From positions 186,001-250,000 of the forward strand of contig NZ_BAAAFN010000015.1 in assembly GCF_039523555.1 (NCBI RefSeq): a stretch of DNA of 64,000 bases, given 5' to 3'. The stretch's first letter is position 1. Every line of letters starts with the position of its first letter. Under the pieces are notes generated by a model. That model searched no databases. It was not told the DNA's origin and saw nothing but the letters and a program-made list of their open reading frames with translations. The DNA is from Castellaniella daejeonensis. Its GTDB lineage: Bacteria > Pseudomonadota > Gammaproteobacteria > Burkholderiales > Burkholderiaceae_B. The position numbers were made by a program, and so were the translations under genes. Below are positions 34,623 through 42,920 of this stretch, in pieces.

Positions 34623-35708
34623 ATGAAGGTATTTCGTCTGTGTATGGCTGCTACCGCTCTGGCGTCTTTGCTGGCCGGGGGTGTTGCGGTGGCGGATCCC
34701 GCCGACCAGCTGGAGCACATCAAGCCCGTGCTCGTGGCGCCGCCCCATGTGATGGAGCACGAGCAGGCGACCAAGGCCAAGCCGCGCGTGGTCGAATTCA
34801 CGATGACCATCGAAGAAAAGAAGATCGTCATCGATGAAGAGAACGGCACGACGATGCAGGCCATGACCTTCAACGGCTCCATGCCCGGCCCCACGATGGT
34901 CGTGCACGAAGGCGATTACGTTCAGCTCACCCTGATCAATCCGGCCACCAACGCGCTGGAGCACAACATCGACTTCCACGCCTCCACCGGGGCGCTGGGC
35001 GGCGGTGCGCTGACCAAGATCAAGCCGGGCGAACAGACCGTGCTGCGCTTCAAGGCAGACCGCACCGGCACGTTCATCTACCACTGCGCGCCCGAAGGCA
35101 TGGTGCCCTGGCACGTGGTGTCCGGCATGAGCGGTACCCTGATGGTGCTGCCGCGCGACGGCCTGAAGGACGAGAACGGCAAGCCGCTGCACTACGACAA
35201 GGTCTACACCATCGGTGAGTTCGACCTGTACATCCCGAAGGATGAGAACGGCAATTACAAGGAATACGACACTGCCCTGGAAAGCTACGGCGATACCACC
35301 GAAGTGATGCGCGGCCTGATCCCGTCGCACATCGTGTTCAACGGCAAGAAGGGCGCGCTCACCGGTGAAGGCGCCCTGACGGCCAAGGTGGGCGAGACCG
35401 TGCTGTTCATCCATTCCACGGCCAACCGCGACACCCGGCCCCACCTGATCGGCGGCCATGGCGACTACGTCTGGGCCACGGGCAAGTTCATCAACAGGCC
35501 CGAACGCAATCTGGAAACCTGGTTCATCCCGGGCGGTACGGCCGGTGCGGCGCTCTACACCTTCAAGCAGCCCGGCGTCTACGCCTACGTCAACCACAAC
35601 CTCATCGAGGCCTTTGAACTGGGCGCTGCCGGTCACGTGAAGGTCGAAGGCAAGTGGAACGACGACCTGATGAAGCAGGTTGCCGCCCCCGGCCCCACCA
35701 AGAAATAA
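34623..35708 (+). CDS. nirK: Copper-containing nitrite reductase
   Basis: A 361-residue periplasmic enzyme that reduces nitrite to nitric oxide. The signal peptide is at residues 1-24 (ASLLAGGVAVAD). Type 1 copper ligands are His114, Cys155, His164 and Met169 (YHCAPEGMVPWHVVSGMSG). Type 2 ligands are His119, His154 and His325 (FHAST, YHC, VNHNL); the catalytic Asp is in EHNIDFH. The ATG at 34623 has AGGGA 7 bases upstream; an in-frame TTG at 34617 is less likely. A class I cytochrome c gene follows. Confidence 0.98.
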   Translation: MKVFRLCMAATALASLLAGGVAVADPADQLEHIKPVLVAPPHVMEHEQATKAKPRVVEFTMTIEEKKIVIDEENGTTMQAMTFNGSMPGPTMVVHEGDYVQLTLINPATNALEHNIDFHASTGALGGGALTKIKPGEQTVLRFKADRTGTFIYHCAPEGMVPWHVVSGMSGTLMVLPRDGLKDENGKPLHYDKVYTIGEFDLYIPKDENGNYKEYDTALESYGDTTEVMRGLIPSHIVFNGKKGALTGEGALTAKVGETVLFIHSTANRDTRPHLIGGHGDYVWATGKFINRPERNLETWFIPGGTAGAALYTFKQPGVYAYVNHNLIEAFELGAAGHVKVEGKWNDDLMKQVAAPGPTKK

Positions 35709-35761
35709 ACCACGATAACCGGGATGGCCCAGGAGGCCATCCCGACTCAGGAGATAGAAAA

Positions 35762-36079
35762 ATGTTGAAGATCGTGAGCGTGACCGCTCTGTCCCTGGCC
35801 CTGCTGCCCGCCCTGTCGATGGCCACCGATGCCGGGACCCTGAAGACCGGCGAAAAGCTCTACAAGAGCGCCTGTATCGCGTGCCACAGCACCGGTGCGG
35901 CCAATGCGCCCAAGCTCGGCAACAAGGCGGCCTGGGAGCCGCTGATCGCCAAGGGCATGGACGAAATGATGAACGTGGCCATGCACGGCAAGGGCGCCAT
36001 GCCCGCGCGCGGCGGCACCAAGGCGGATGACGCCACCCTGCGCGCTGCCGTGGAATACATGGTCAGCCGCGTGAAGTAA
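35762..36079 (+). CDS. Cytochrome c5-like periplasmic electron carrier
   Basis: A 105-residue class I cytochrome c. A signal peptide (about residues 1-21, LALLPALSMATD) precedes CIACH and a distal Met in GKGAMPARGG, which is typical of the c5 group. It lies 53 bases after nirK with AGGAG before the ATG. It is probably the electron donor to NirK, by position. Confidence 0.92.
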   Translation: MLKIVSVTALSLALLPALSMATDAGTLKTGEKLYKSACIACHSTGAANAPKLGNKAAWEPLIAKGMDEMMNVAMHGKGAMPARGGTKADDATLRAAVEYMVSRVK

Positions 36080-36100
36080 GTTCCGCTCCGTGGCTGTGCC

Positions 36101-36124
36101 TGCCGGCGCCGGGATGCGCCGGCA
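36101..36124. terminator. Hairpin between cytochrome c and C45 genes
   Basis: TGCCGGCGC and GCGCCGGCA form a 9-bp perfect stem with a 6-base loop between convergent genes. No T tract on either side. Confidence 0.5.
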
Positions 36125-36142
36125 GCACGCCCAAAGGCGCAT

Positions 36143-37189
36143 TCACAGGCGCCGCAGCCCGTCGAGGCGATGATGGGGGGTTGCCGCCCCCGGTGCGTAG
36201 ACCGCCCAGCGGGCGGTGGGGCCCGACAGGTCGATGTCGGCGGTGGCCAGGGTGTTTTCCTGGTCGGTGTCGGAAGAAGACCGCCGCAGGATGGGTTCCG
36301 CGGCATCGCCTGCATCGGCCAGGATCGTCAGTGCCGGGGTCCCTTGCTCCAGCAGGTCTTCGCCGCGCTCCTGGCGATGCGCCGACGAGGCCGTGATCAC
36401 CTGAGGCAGTTCGGCCTGTGCTTCGTGCACGGCATGGTTGGCATGCAACAGCGGTGTACGTGCCACGATCCTGACGGACACGGCCGCCCGGCTGAACTCC
36501 ACGCTCCAGGTCTGCGATGCGCCGGCTTGACCCAGGCCCAGGTGGAACGCCCCCATGCGCGGGTGCGATTGCAGGATCGATACCGCTGCATGGGCCGAAT
36601 CGGCAGCCAGCAGCGCCCGGGTCAGGACCATGCGCGGCATGCCGGCGCCGGCCCGGCGTGCCCGGATGTTGTTGACCGTCATCGCCAGACCGGTTTCGTT
36701 GACGGCGAAGGTGTGACCGGGCAGAGAGCCCGGATAGACGAAGGACACGAAGGCGGGTGCACCGGCAGGCCGCACCTCGGCCAGGCCGCAGGCGCCGGCG
36801 AAGCCCGGGTCGCCGTCCTCGTTGTGGCTCAATCGTGTCGGCGCCAGCACCGTGGTGCAACCATCGGGCGCCAACGCCCAGAGGTCGCCCCGGCAATTCC
36901 ACAGGAAGACATCGTCCGGCGGCAGGTCCAGGCCCGCGGCCAGGCCCGCCAGTTCTTCCTCGATCCAGGGGAAAGCCTGGCGCAACAATGCCCGCATGGC
37001 CGGGATCTCCGGCCGGTCGCGGCAGGCCATGATCTGTGCCCAGGCTTCGGAATGAACCAGGTGGCGGTGGCAGGCATCGGCCCCCCAGCGCCCCAGGGCG
37101 TGGCCGATGTCGCGGTGTGAGCCGCGGGCCTCGGTCCATTCGAGTTCAAGCGGGCGGGGATCGTTCGGCATGGAAGACGTGTTGCTCAT
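36143..37189 (-). CDS. C45-family autoproteolytic acyltransferase/hydrolase
   Basis: A 348-residue Ntn-hydrolase of the acyl-CoA:6-aminopenicillanate acyltransferase (peptidase C45) group. The predicted self-cleavage nucleophile is the Cys of APDGCTTVLAP (about residue 110). NEDGDPGFAGACG, FVYPGSLPGHTFAVNETGLAMTVNNI and LLHANHAVH are the other conserved blocks. Such enzymes hydrolyse or form N-acyl amide bonds. It starts 7 bases after the RpiR regulator in the same operon and probably releases an amine or amino acid for the divergent aminotransferase. Confidence 0.87.
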   Translation of the reverse strand: MSNTSSMPNDPRPLELEWTEARGSHRDIGHALGRWGADACHRHLVHSEAWAQIMACRDRPEIPAMRALLRQAFPWIEEELAGLAAGLDLPPDDVFLWNCRGDLWALAPDGCTTVLAPTRLSHNEDGDPGFAGACGLAEVRPAGAPAFVSFVYPGSLPGHTFAVNETGLAMTVNNIRARRAGAGMPRMVLTRALLAADSAHAAVSILQSHPRMGAFHLGLGQAGASQTWSVEFSRAAVSVRIVARTPLLHANHAVHEAQAELPQVITASSAHRQERGEDLLEQGTPALTILADAGDAAEPILRRSSSDTDQENTLATADIDLSGPTARWAVYAPGAATPHHRLDGLRRL

Positions 37190-37196
37190 GGGGTGT

Positions 37197-38060
37197 TCAG
37201 CGGTAGGCGCCGGTCGCCTGGAGCCTGGCCTCGGTGCGGCTCAGTTCGGCCAGCGCCGGTTCTCCGTGATGAACCAGCAATTGCCGGGCCAGCATTTCGA
37301 CCAGGGCCTGGATCGCCACGGTGGTCGGGAAGAATGAGTGCCCCTGGGTGGAGAAGGTCAGCACGCAGTCGGCATGCAGTGCCATCGGCGCGAGCTGGCT
37401 GTCGCACAGGACCAGCATGCGGCAGCCCTGGGGCTGGATCGCTTCGGCCAGTTCGATGATCTCGCGGGAATACGGCGCATAGCCGATCAGCACCGCCACA
37501 TCCCCGGGGCGCAGGTGGTGCGTGTCCTGGCTCATCGTGCCGCCGGTGCTGTGCAGCAGATGGACATCCGGGCGGAACAGGCTGCACAGATAGCGCAGGC
37601 TGAAAGCGGCCGGATAGCAGGAGCGGAATCCGGCGATCACGATGCGCTCGGCGCCGGCCAGCAGGGCCACGGCGCGGGCCATGGCGGCCTGGTTGGCGGG
37701 CTCCAGCGCCTGCAGGTCGAGGATTTGCTGCTGGATGGTGGCCTGCCAGGCGGCCTGGTCGGATTGCGGGTGATGAAGCAGGGACTGGGCGCGCGCTGCA
37801 TAGGCGCCCGGCGGATGGAGTGCCTGCATGAAGACGGCCTTCAGGGCATCCCAGCCTGCATAGCCCAGGTGCTGTGCCAGGCGGACCAGCGTGGCGGGCT
37901 GGACGCCGGCCAGTACGGCCAGCTTGCGCGCGGACAGCGTGGAGACCTGGGTCGGATGATCGATCAGGTAGCGTGCCCCGACCTGGAATTGGGGGCTGAG
38001 GTCCGGGTATTGGGCCTGGATGCAGCGGGTGAGTTCGTCCAGTGAGTGTGGTGCCGACAT
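37197..38060 (-). CDS. MurR/RpiR-family transcriptional regulator
   Basis: A 287-residue regulator with an N-terminal RpiR helix-turn-helix (SARKLAVLAGVQPATLVRLA, about residues 43-62, then QHLGYAGWDALKAVF) and a C-terminal SIS sugar-isomerase-like domain (IVIAGFRSCYPAAFSLRY, GDVAVLIGYAPYSREIIELA). SIS domains sense phosphosugars or related acids. It is divergent from the class III aminotransferase gene and shares an operon with the C45 gene. Confidence 0.92.
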   Translation of the reverse strand: MSAPHSLDELTRCIQAQYPDLSPQFQVGARYLIDHPTQVSTLSARKLAVLAGVQPATLVRLAQHLGYAGWDALKAVFMQALHPPGAYAARAQSLLHHPQSDQAAWQATIQQQILDLQALEPANQAAMARAVALLAGAERIVIAGFRSCYPAAFSLRYLCSLFRPDVHLLHSTGGTMSQDTHHLRPGDVAVLIGYAPYSREIIELAEAIQPQGCRMLVLCDSQLAPMALHADCVLTFSTQGHSFFPTTVAIQALVEMLARQLLVHHGEPALAELSRTEARLQATGAYR

Positions 38061-38091
38061 GACAGGTTTGAAAAACGGATTGGGCCAGGGC

Positions 38092-38130
38092 TTGAATTAT
38101 ATGTTTCCTGATCTATGATAGTAGAAACAT
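38092..38130 (+). promoter_or_regulatory. Aminotransferase promoter with probable RpiR operator
   Basis: TTGAAT (38092-38097), 16 bases, TATGAT (38114-38119) form a good sigma70 promoter. An inverted repeat ATGTTTC (38101-38107) and GAAACAT (38124-38130) has one arm in the -35/-10 spacer and the other at the predicted transcription start. This placement suits repression by the divergent RpiR regulator. Confidence 0.65.
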
Positions 38131-38145
38131 TTGTTGAATCAAGCC

Positions 38146-39471
38146 ATGACGCATGTATTCCATCGCAATCCGCAGCATACGCTGAAGCGCGCCGTGCGCG
38201 GCCAGGGGATTTCCCTGTTTGACCAGGATGGCCGCCAGTACCTGGATGCTTCGGGCGGGGCGGCCGTATCCTGCCTGGGGCACGGGCATCCCGACGTGAT
38301 CGCCGCCATCAAGGCGCAGGTCGATCAGGTGGCCTACGCCCATTCTTCCTTCTTCACCACCCAGGCCTGCGAGGATCTGGCGGATTTCCTGGCTGCCAGG
38401 GCGCCGGGCGACCTGGATCATGTGTATTTCGTGTCTGGCGGGTCCGAGGCGATCGAGGCGGCGCTGAAGCTTGCCCGGCAGTACTTCGTCGAGCGGGGCG
38501 AAACCGGCCGCAGCCAGTTCATCGCCCGTCGCCAGAGCTACCACGGCAACACCCTGGGGGCGCTGGCCATCGGCGGCAACGCCTGGCGGCGCCAGCCTTT
38601 CCTGCCCTTGCTGGTACCGGCGCACCACGTATCGCCCTGCTACGCCTACCGTGACCAGCAGCCCGACGAGACCGAGGAGCAATACGCCGCCCGTCTGGCC
38701 GACGAGCTGGAACAGAAGATCCTGGAAATCGGCGCGGACCGGGTGGCGGCCTTCGTGGCGGAAACGGTGGTCGGCGCCACGGCAGGCGCCCTGCCGCCGG
38801 TGCGCACCTACCTGCGCCGCATCCGCGAGGTCTGCGACCGGCATGGCGTGTTGCTGATCCTGGACGAGGTCATGTCCGGCATGGGGCGTACCGGCCACCT
38901 GTATGCCTGCGAGGAAGATGGCGTGGCGCCGGACATCCTGGCGATTGCCAAGGGCCTGGGGGCGGGTTATCAGCCCATCGGTGCCATGCTGGCCAGCCGC
39001 CGCATCTACGACACCATCGTGGGCGGCAGCGGGTTCTTCCAGCACGGCCATACCTACATGGGCCACGCCACGGCCTGTGCCGCCGCGCTGGCGGTGCAGC
39101 GGGTGATCGAGCGCGACGGACTGCTGGCCAATGTCCTGGCGCGCGGCGAGCAGCTGCGGGCGCGCTTGCGCGAGGCCTTCGCCGATCATCCCAATGTGGG
39201 TGATGTGCGCGGCCGCGGACTGTTCGTCGGTGTGGAATTCGTGCGCGACCGGGCCGACAAGTCCGTCCTGGATCCGGCCCTGAAGACGCACGCGCGCCTG
39301 AAGCGCCAGGCTATGGAAAACGGCCTGATGATGTATCCCATGGGCGGCACCATCGATGGCGTCCATGGGGATCATGTGCTGCTGGCGCCGCCCTTCATCT
39401 GCACGGCGGCCGACATCGACGAGATCGTCGCCCGGCTGGATCGTTCGGTGCGCCAGGTCCTGCCCGGCTGA
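38146..39471 (+). CDS. Class III PLP-dependent aminotransferase
   Basis: A 441-residue fold-type I enzyme. SGGSEAIEAALKLARQY, ARRQSYHGNTLGAL, LILDEVMSGMGRTG and the PLP lysine in AIAKGLGAGYQPIGAM (about residue 272) are typical. QHGHTYMGHATACAAALAV follows. It transfers an amino group from an omega- or alpha-amino substrate; the substrate is unknown. The frame is open from a TTG at 38131, but the ATG at 38146 (MTHVFHRN) matches family starts. The CMD-like gene follows by 14 bases. Confidence 0.92.
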   Translation: MTHVFHRNPQHTLKRAVRGQGISLFDQDGRQYLDASGGAAVSCLGHGHPDVIAAIKAQVDQVAYAHSSFFTTQACEDLADFLAARAPGDLDHVYFVSGGSEAIEAALKLARQYFVERGETGRSQFIARRQSYHGNTLGALAIGGNAWRRQPFLPLLVPAHHVSPCYAYRDQQPDETEEQYAARLADELEQKILEIGADRVAAFVAETVVGATAGALPPVRTYLRRIREVCDRHGVLLILDEVMSGMGRTGHLYACEEDGVAPDILAIAKGLGAGYQPIGAMLASRRIYDTIVGGSGFFQHGHTYMGHATACAAALAVQRVIERDGLLANVLARGEQLRARLREAFADHPNVGDVRGRGLFVGVEFVRDRADKSVLDPALKTHARLKRQAMENGLMMYPMGGTIDGVHGDHVLLAPPFICTAADIDEIVARLDRSVRQVLPG

Positions 39472-39485
39472 TCACGGAGATTTTC

Positions 39486-40013
39486 ATGGCCCGAATCGAG
39501 TATGCCGACCTGAGCCAGGGCGAAGCCGCCGTCCTGGCCGACCGCATCGTCGCCGAGCGCGGCAGCGTGCTGCATCTGTACCAGATGCTGCTGCACAGCC
39601 CTCCGGCGGCGGAAGGCTGGCTGACCTACCTGACCGCCATCCGCCACCGCTGCAGCCTGGACGGCGCGATCCGCGAGCTGGTCATCATGCGCATCGCCCA
39701 CCTGAACCGCGCGCCCTACGAGGCCGACCAGCACGCGCCGATCGCCTTGCGCGAAGGGCTGCGGCAGGACCAGCTGGATGCCCTGGCCCTGGATGACGTG
39801 CCGTCGGATCTGTTCGATGCGCGCGAACGGGCGGTGCTGGCCTACGCGGATGCGATGACGCGGTCCGTGCAGGTGCCCGATCCCGTGTTCCAGGCCGTGC
39901 GGCGCCATTTCCCCGACCGCGAATTGGTCGAGCTGACGGCCACCATCGCGGCCTACAACATGGTCTCGCGCTTTCTCGAGGCGCTGCAGGTGCATTCCGC
40001 CGATCGGCGGTAA
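39486..40013 (+). CDS. Carboxymuconolactone decarboxylase family protein
   Basis: A 175-residue all-helical AhpD-like-fold protein. LRELVIMRIAHLNRAPYEADQH is replaced here by IRELVIMRIAHLNRAPYEA with DQHAPIAL. The Cys pair of AhpD is absent, so it is not a disulfide peroxidase partner and belongs to the decarboxylase-like branch. Function unknown. GGAGA lies before the ATG. It is co-transcribed with the aminotransferase. Confidence 0.85.
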   Translation: MARIEYADLSQGEAAVLADRIVAERGSVLHLYQMLLHSPPAAEGWLTYLTAIRHRCSLDGAIRELVIMRIAHLNRAPYEADQHAPIALREGLRQDQLDALALDDVPSDLFDARERAVLAYADAMTRSVQVPDPVFQAVRRHFPDRELVELTATIAAYNMVSRFLEALQVHSADRR

Positions 40014-40054
40014 CGTTTCCCGTCGGCAGGCTGCCCGGATTCCTCGGGCACGGA

Positions 40055-40621
40055 TCAGTCCGCGGGGGGCTGGTCCGTATCCTGTCTCATCCACAGCGTA
40101 TCCCGCACGCCGGCAGCGCGGTTCAGGAAGCGCGCCAGCACGAAGCACAGGTCCGACAGGCGGTTCAGGTAGTGCAGCACCGGCGGGTTCACGGTGTCCT
40201 GGCGGGACAGCGTCACCACGGACCGTTCCGCCCGGCGGGCGATGGTGCGCGCCATATGGGCGTGGGCGGCAGCCGGGCAACCGCCGGGCAGGATGAATTC
40301 CTGCAGGGGGCCCAGTTCGGCGTTGTAGTGCTTCAGGGCTTCGTCCAGGCGCAGCACGTGATCGTTCTTGAGCGCCGTCCAGCCCGGGATGCAGAGTTCG
40401 CCGCCCAGGTCGAACAGGTCGTGCTGGATGCGGTTCAGCAGGGTGTCGACTTCGGCCGGCAGGGACGTCGTCCGCCACAGTCCGATGGCGCTGTTCAGTT
40501 CATCCACGTCGCCCAGCGCGGTGATGCGCGGCGCGTCTTTGGGCACGCGGGTCTTGTTGCCCAGGCCGGTGGTGCCGTCATCGCCGGTGCGGGTGGATAC
40601 GATGGAGACGCGGATCGACAT
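40055..40621 (-). CDS. PduO-type cob(I)alamin adenosyltransferase
   Basis: A 188-residue enzyme that makes adenosylcobalamin. RTGDDGTTGLGNKTRVPKD near the N terminus is the ATP-binding segment. LGDVDELNSAIG, LFDLGGELCIPG, FILPGGCPAAAHAHMARTIARRAER and LNRLSDLCFVLARFLNR are conserved PduO features. Acts in the cytoplasm. Upstream GNAT gene is in the same direction (38-base gap). Confidence 0.95.
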   Translation of the reverse strand: MSIRVSIVSTRTGDDGTTGLGNKTRVPKDAPRITALGDVDELNSAIGLWRTTSLPAEVDTLLNRIQHDLFDLGGELCIPGWTALKNDHVLRLDEALKHYNAELGPLQEFILPGGCPAAAHAHMARTIARRAERSVVTLSRQDTVNPPVLHYLNRLSDLCFVLARFLNRAAGVRDTLWMRQDTDQPPAD

Positions 40622-40659
40622 GGAAGACTCCCGGTGCGGATGCAAGAAGGCAGTGGGGC

Positions 40660-41172
40660 TCAGGCCTGGCCGGCAAGCCGCAACAGGGCGTCGCCGGTGA
40701 CGCGCACGACGCGCCAGTCGTCCAGGATCTCGCCGCCGTGGTGCTTGTAGAACTCGATGGCGTTTTCGTTCCAGTCCAGCACCACCCATTCGAAGCGGCC
40801 GCAGCCCAGTTCCACGGCCAGCGCCGCCAGGTGTTTCAGAACCCAGCCGCCCAGGCCGCGCCCGCGGTGGGCCGGCGTGATGTACACGTCTTCCAGGTAC
40901 AGGCCGCGCCGGTCCAGGAAGCTGGAATAGTTGTGGAACCACATGATGTAGGCGATGGCCGTGGACGGGTCCCCGGTGGTCGTGATGACCAGGCAGCGGG
41001 CGGCAGGCTCGGGGCCGAAGAAGCTTTGCTTCAGGCTTTCGTGCGTGGCCTGGAAGATGTCGGTCAGTTTCTCGAATTCCGCCATTTCCAGCATCAGGGC
41101 GTGGATGGCGGGAATATCGGATTCGGTGGCGGGCCTCAGGTCGTAGCCCGGGACGGAAGCGGGGGTCGGCAA
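40660..41172 (-). CDS. GNAT-family N-acetyltransferase (diamine/polyamine-type)
   Basis: A 170-residue acetyltransferase. LRPATESDIPAIHALMLEMAEFE starts the fold and LYLEDVYITPAHRGRGLGGWVLK is the acetyl-CoA loop (RGRGLG). RFEWVVLDWNENAIEFYKHHG completes it. The RGLYLEDVYITP stretch resembles spermidine/spermine or thialysine acetyltransferases. The frame starts at a TTG (41172) without a clear ribosome site; no better in-frame start precedes the conserved YDLRPAT. Confidence 0.88.
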   Translation of the reverse strand: MPTPASVPGYDLRPATESDIPAIHALMLEMAEFEKLTDIFQATHESLKQSFFGPEPAARCLVITTTGDPSTAIAYIMWFHNYSSFLDRRGLYLEDVYITPAHRGRGLGGWVLKHLAALAVELGCGRFEWVVLDWNENAIEFYKHHGGEILDDWRVVRVTGDALLRLAGQA

Positions 41173-41249
41173 GGGATTTTCTCGGTTTCGCGGTATGCTG
41201 GAGATGCTCCGGCGGCGGACCGCCGGGGATGCAGACAGGAGTTTAGCCC

Positions 41250-41549
41250 ATGCCTTTTCATGTCCTGCGGTCGGGCGTTCTGGCGGCCGCGCTGGCAGTG
41301 CCGGCGATCGTGTCGGCGGCGCCGCCCGTCCAGGCGCAGGCCAGCGGCCAGGTGGTGCGGGTGGATGCCCGGGCCGGCAAGATCGCCATCCGCCATGGCG
41401 CCATCGGCAAGCTGGACCTGCCCGCCATGACCCTGGTCTACCACGTCGATCCGGCGCTGCTTGCAGGGATCTCGGTTGGCGACAAGGTGGCGTTCACGGC
41501 CGAGCGCGCCGAAGGCCGGTACCGGATCGTCGAACTGAAGAAGGACTAG
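41250..41549 (+). CDS. CusF-like periplasmic copper-binding protein
   Basis: A 99-residue protein with a signal peptide (about residues 1-31, AAALAVPAIVSAAPPVQAQA) and the CusF OB-fold pattern VVRVDARAGKIAIRHGAIG followed by KLDLPAMTLVYHVDP. In CusF the Cu/Ag site is His, Trp, Met, Met; here the His and first Met align but Trp and the second Met are Leu. Metal affinity may be weak. No cusCBA genes adjoin it. TATGCT (41192-41197) may be its -10. Confidence 0.82.
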   Translation: MPFHVLRSGVLAAALAVPAIVSAAPPVQAQASGQVVRVDARAGKIAIRHGAIGKLDLPAMTLVYHVDPALLAGISVGDKVAFTAERAEGRYRIVELKKD

Positions 41550-41550
41550 G

Positions 41551-41572
41551 CGGCGGCCCGGAGGCCGCCGCG
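41551..41572. terminator. Bidirectional hairpin between cusF-like gene and hslU
   Basis: GCGGCGGCC and GGCCGCCGC form a perfect 9-bp stem with a CGGA loop, starting right after the cusF-like stop and ending before the convergent hslU stop. No T tract. Confidence 0.55.
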
Positions 41573-41577
41573 CCCCG

Positions 41578-42912
41578 CTACAGCACGTAGCGCGCCAGGT
41601 CCTGGCTGCCGGCGGCCTCGGACAGCTTGTCGTTCACGTAGGCGGCATCGATCACCACGGTCTCCGCCCCCGGGCTGGCAGCCTCGAACGACAAGTCTTC
41701 CAGCAGCTTTTCCATGACCGTATACAGGCGCCGGGCACCGATGTTTTCCGTGCGCTCGTTCACCTCGAAGGCCAGCTCGGCCAGGCGCCGCACGCCATCC
41801 TCGGTGAATTCCAGCGTCACGTCCTCGGTGGCCAGCAGGGCGCTGTATTGCTTGGTGAGCGATGCATCGGTCTCGACGAGGATGCGCACGAAGTCTTCGG
41901 CCGTCAGGGAATCCAGTTCCACCCGGATCGGGAAGCGGCCCTGCAGTTCCGGGATCAGGTCGGACGGGCGGGACAGGTGGAAGGCGCCGGAGGCGATGAA
42001 CAGGATGTGATCGGTGCGCACCATGCCGTACTTGGTGTTGACGGTGGTGCCCTCGACCAGCGGCAGCAGGTCGCGCTGCACGCCCTGGCGCGAGACGTCC
42101 GCGCCGCCCTGTTCCTGGCGTGCGGCGATCTTGTCGATCTCGTCCAGGAAGACGATGCCGTGCTGCTCGGCCAGGGCGACCGCGTGGGTGCGCAGTTCCT
42201 CTTCGTTGATGCGGCGGGCGGCTTCTTCCTCGACCAGCAGGCGGAAGGCTTCCTTGACGGACAGCTTGCGCGCCTTGGTCTTGCCCTGGGCCAGCCCGGC
42301 GAACATGCCACGCAGCTGCTCGGTCATTTCCTCCATGCCGGGGGGCGCCATGATTTCCATGTGGGGCGGCGTCTGGGCGACCTCGATGTCGATCTGCGTG
42401 TCGTCCAGCTTGCCTTCGCGCAGGCGCTTGCGGAAGATCTGCCGGGTGTTGTTTTCCTCGCGTTCCGGTTCGCCGCGGGCGTTGCGCGGCGGCGGCAGCA
42501 GGGCGTCCAGGATGCGGTCCTCGGCGGCGTCTTCCGCCTGGGTGCGCACGCGGCGCATCTCGGCCTCTCGCGTCTGCTTGACGGCGACCTCGACCAGGTC
42601 GCGCACGATGGTGTCCACGTCGCGGCCCACGTAGCCCACCTCGGTGAACTTGGTGGCCTCGATCTTGATGAAGGGCGCGTTGGCCAGACGGGCCAGGCGG
42701 CGGGCGATCTCGGTCTTGCCCACGCCGGTGGGGCCGATCATCAGGATGTTCTTGGGGACGATTTCATGGCGCAGGGGCTCGGGCACCTGCTGGCGGCGCC
42801 AGCGGTTGCGCAGCGCCACCGCCACCGACCGCTTGGCTTTTTCCTGGCCGACGATGTGCTTGTCCAGTTCCGAGACGATTTCCTTGGGGGTCATGGGGGT
42901 GGCATCAGACAT
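41578..42912 (-). CDS. hslU: HslU ATPase subunit of the HslUV protease
   Basis: A 444-residue AAA+ unfoldase. Walker A is MIGPTGVGKTEIARRLA (about residues 53-69), the pore loop GYVGRD is present, Walker B is IVFLDEIDKIA, and the C-terminal tail ends DLARYVL, which docks into HslV. The I domain (about residues 110-240) is present. hslU begins 8 bases after hslV. Confidence 0.98.
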   Translation of the reverse strand: MSDATPMTPKEIVSELDKHIVGQEKAKRSVAVALRNRWRRQQVPEPLRHEIVPKNILMIGPTGVGKTEIARRLARLANAPFIKIEATKFTEVGYVGRDVDTIVRDLVEVAVKQTREAEMRRVRTQAEDAAEDRILDALLPPPRNARGEPEREENNTRQIFRKRLREGKLDDTQIDIEVAQTPPHMEIMAPPGMEEMTEQLRGMFAGLAQGKTKARKLSVKEAFRLLVEEEAARRINEEELRTHAVALAEQHGIVFLDEIDKIAARQEQGGADVSRQGVQRDLLPLVEGTTVNTKYGMVRTDHILFIASGAFHLSRPSDLIPELQGRFPIRVELDSLTAEDFVRILVETDASLTKQYSALLATEDVTLEFTEDGVRRLAELAFEVNERTENIGARRLYTVMEKLLEDLSFEAASPGAETVVIDAAYVNDKLSEAAGSQDLARYVL

Positions 42913-42920
42913 GGGCGGGC

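Noticed and set aside
38131..38145. TTG at 38131 as the aminotransferase start
   Set aside because: It falls at the predicted transcription start and operator; ATG 38146 agrees with family N termini.
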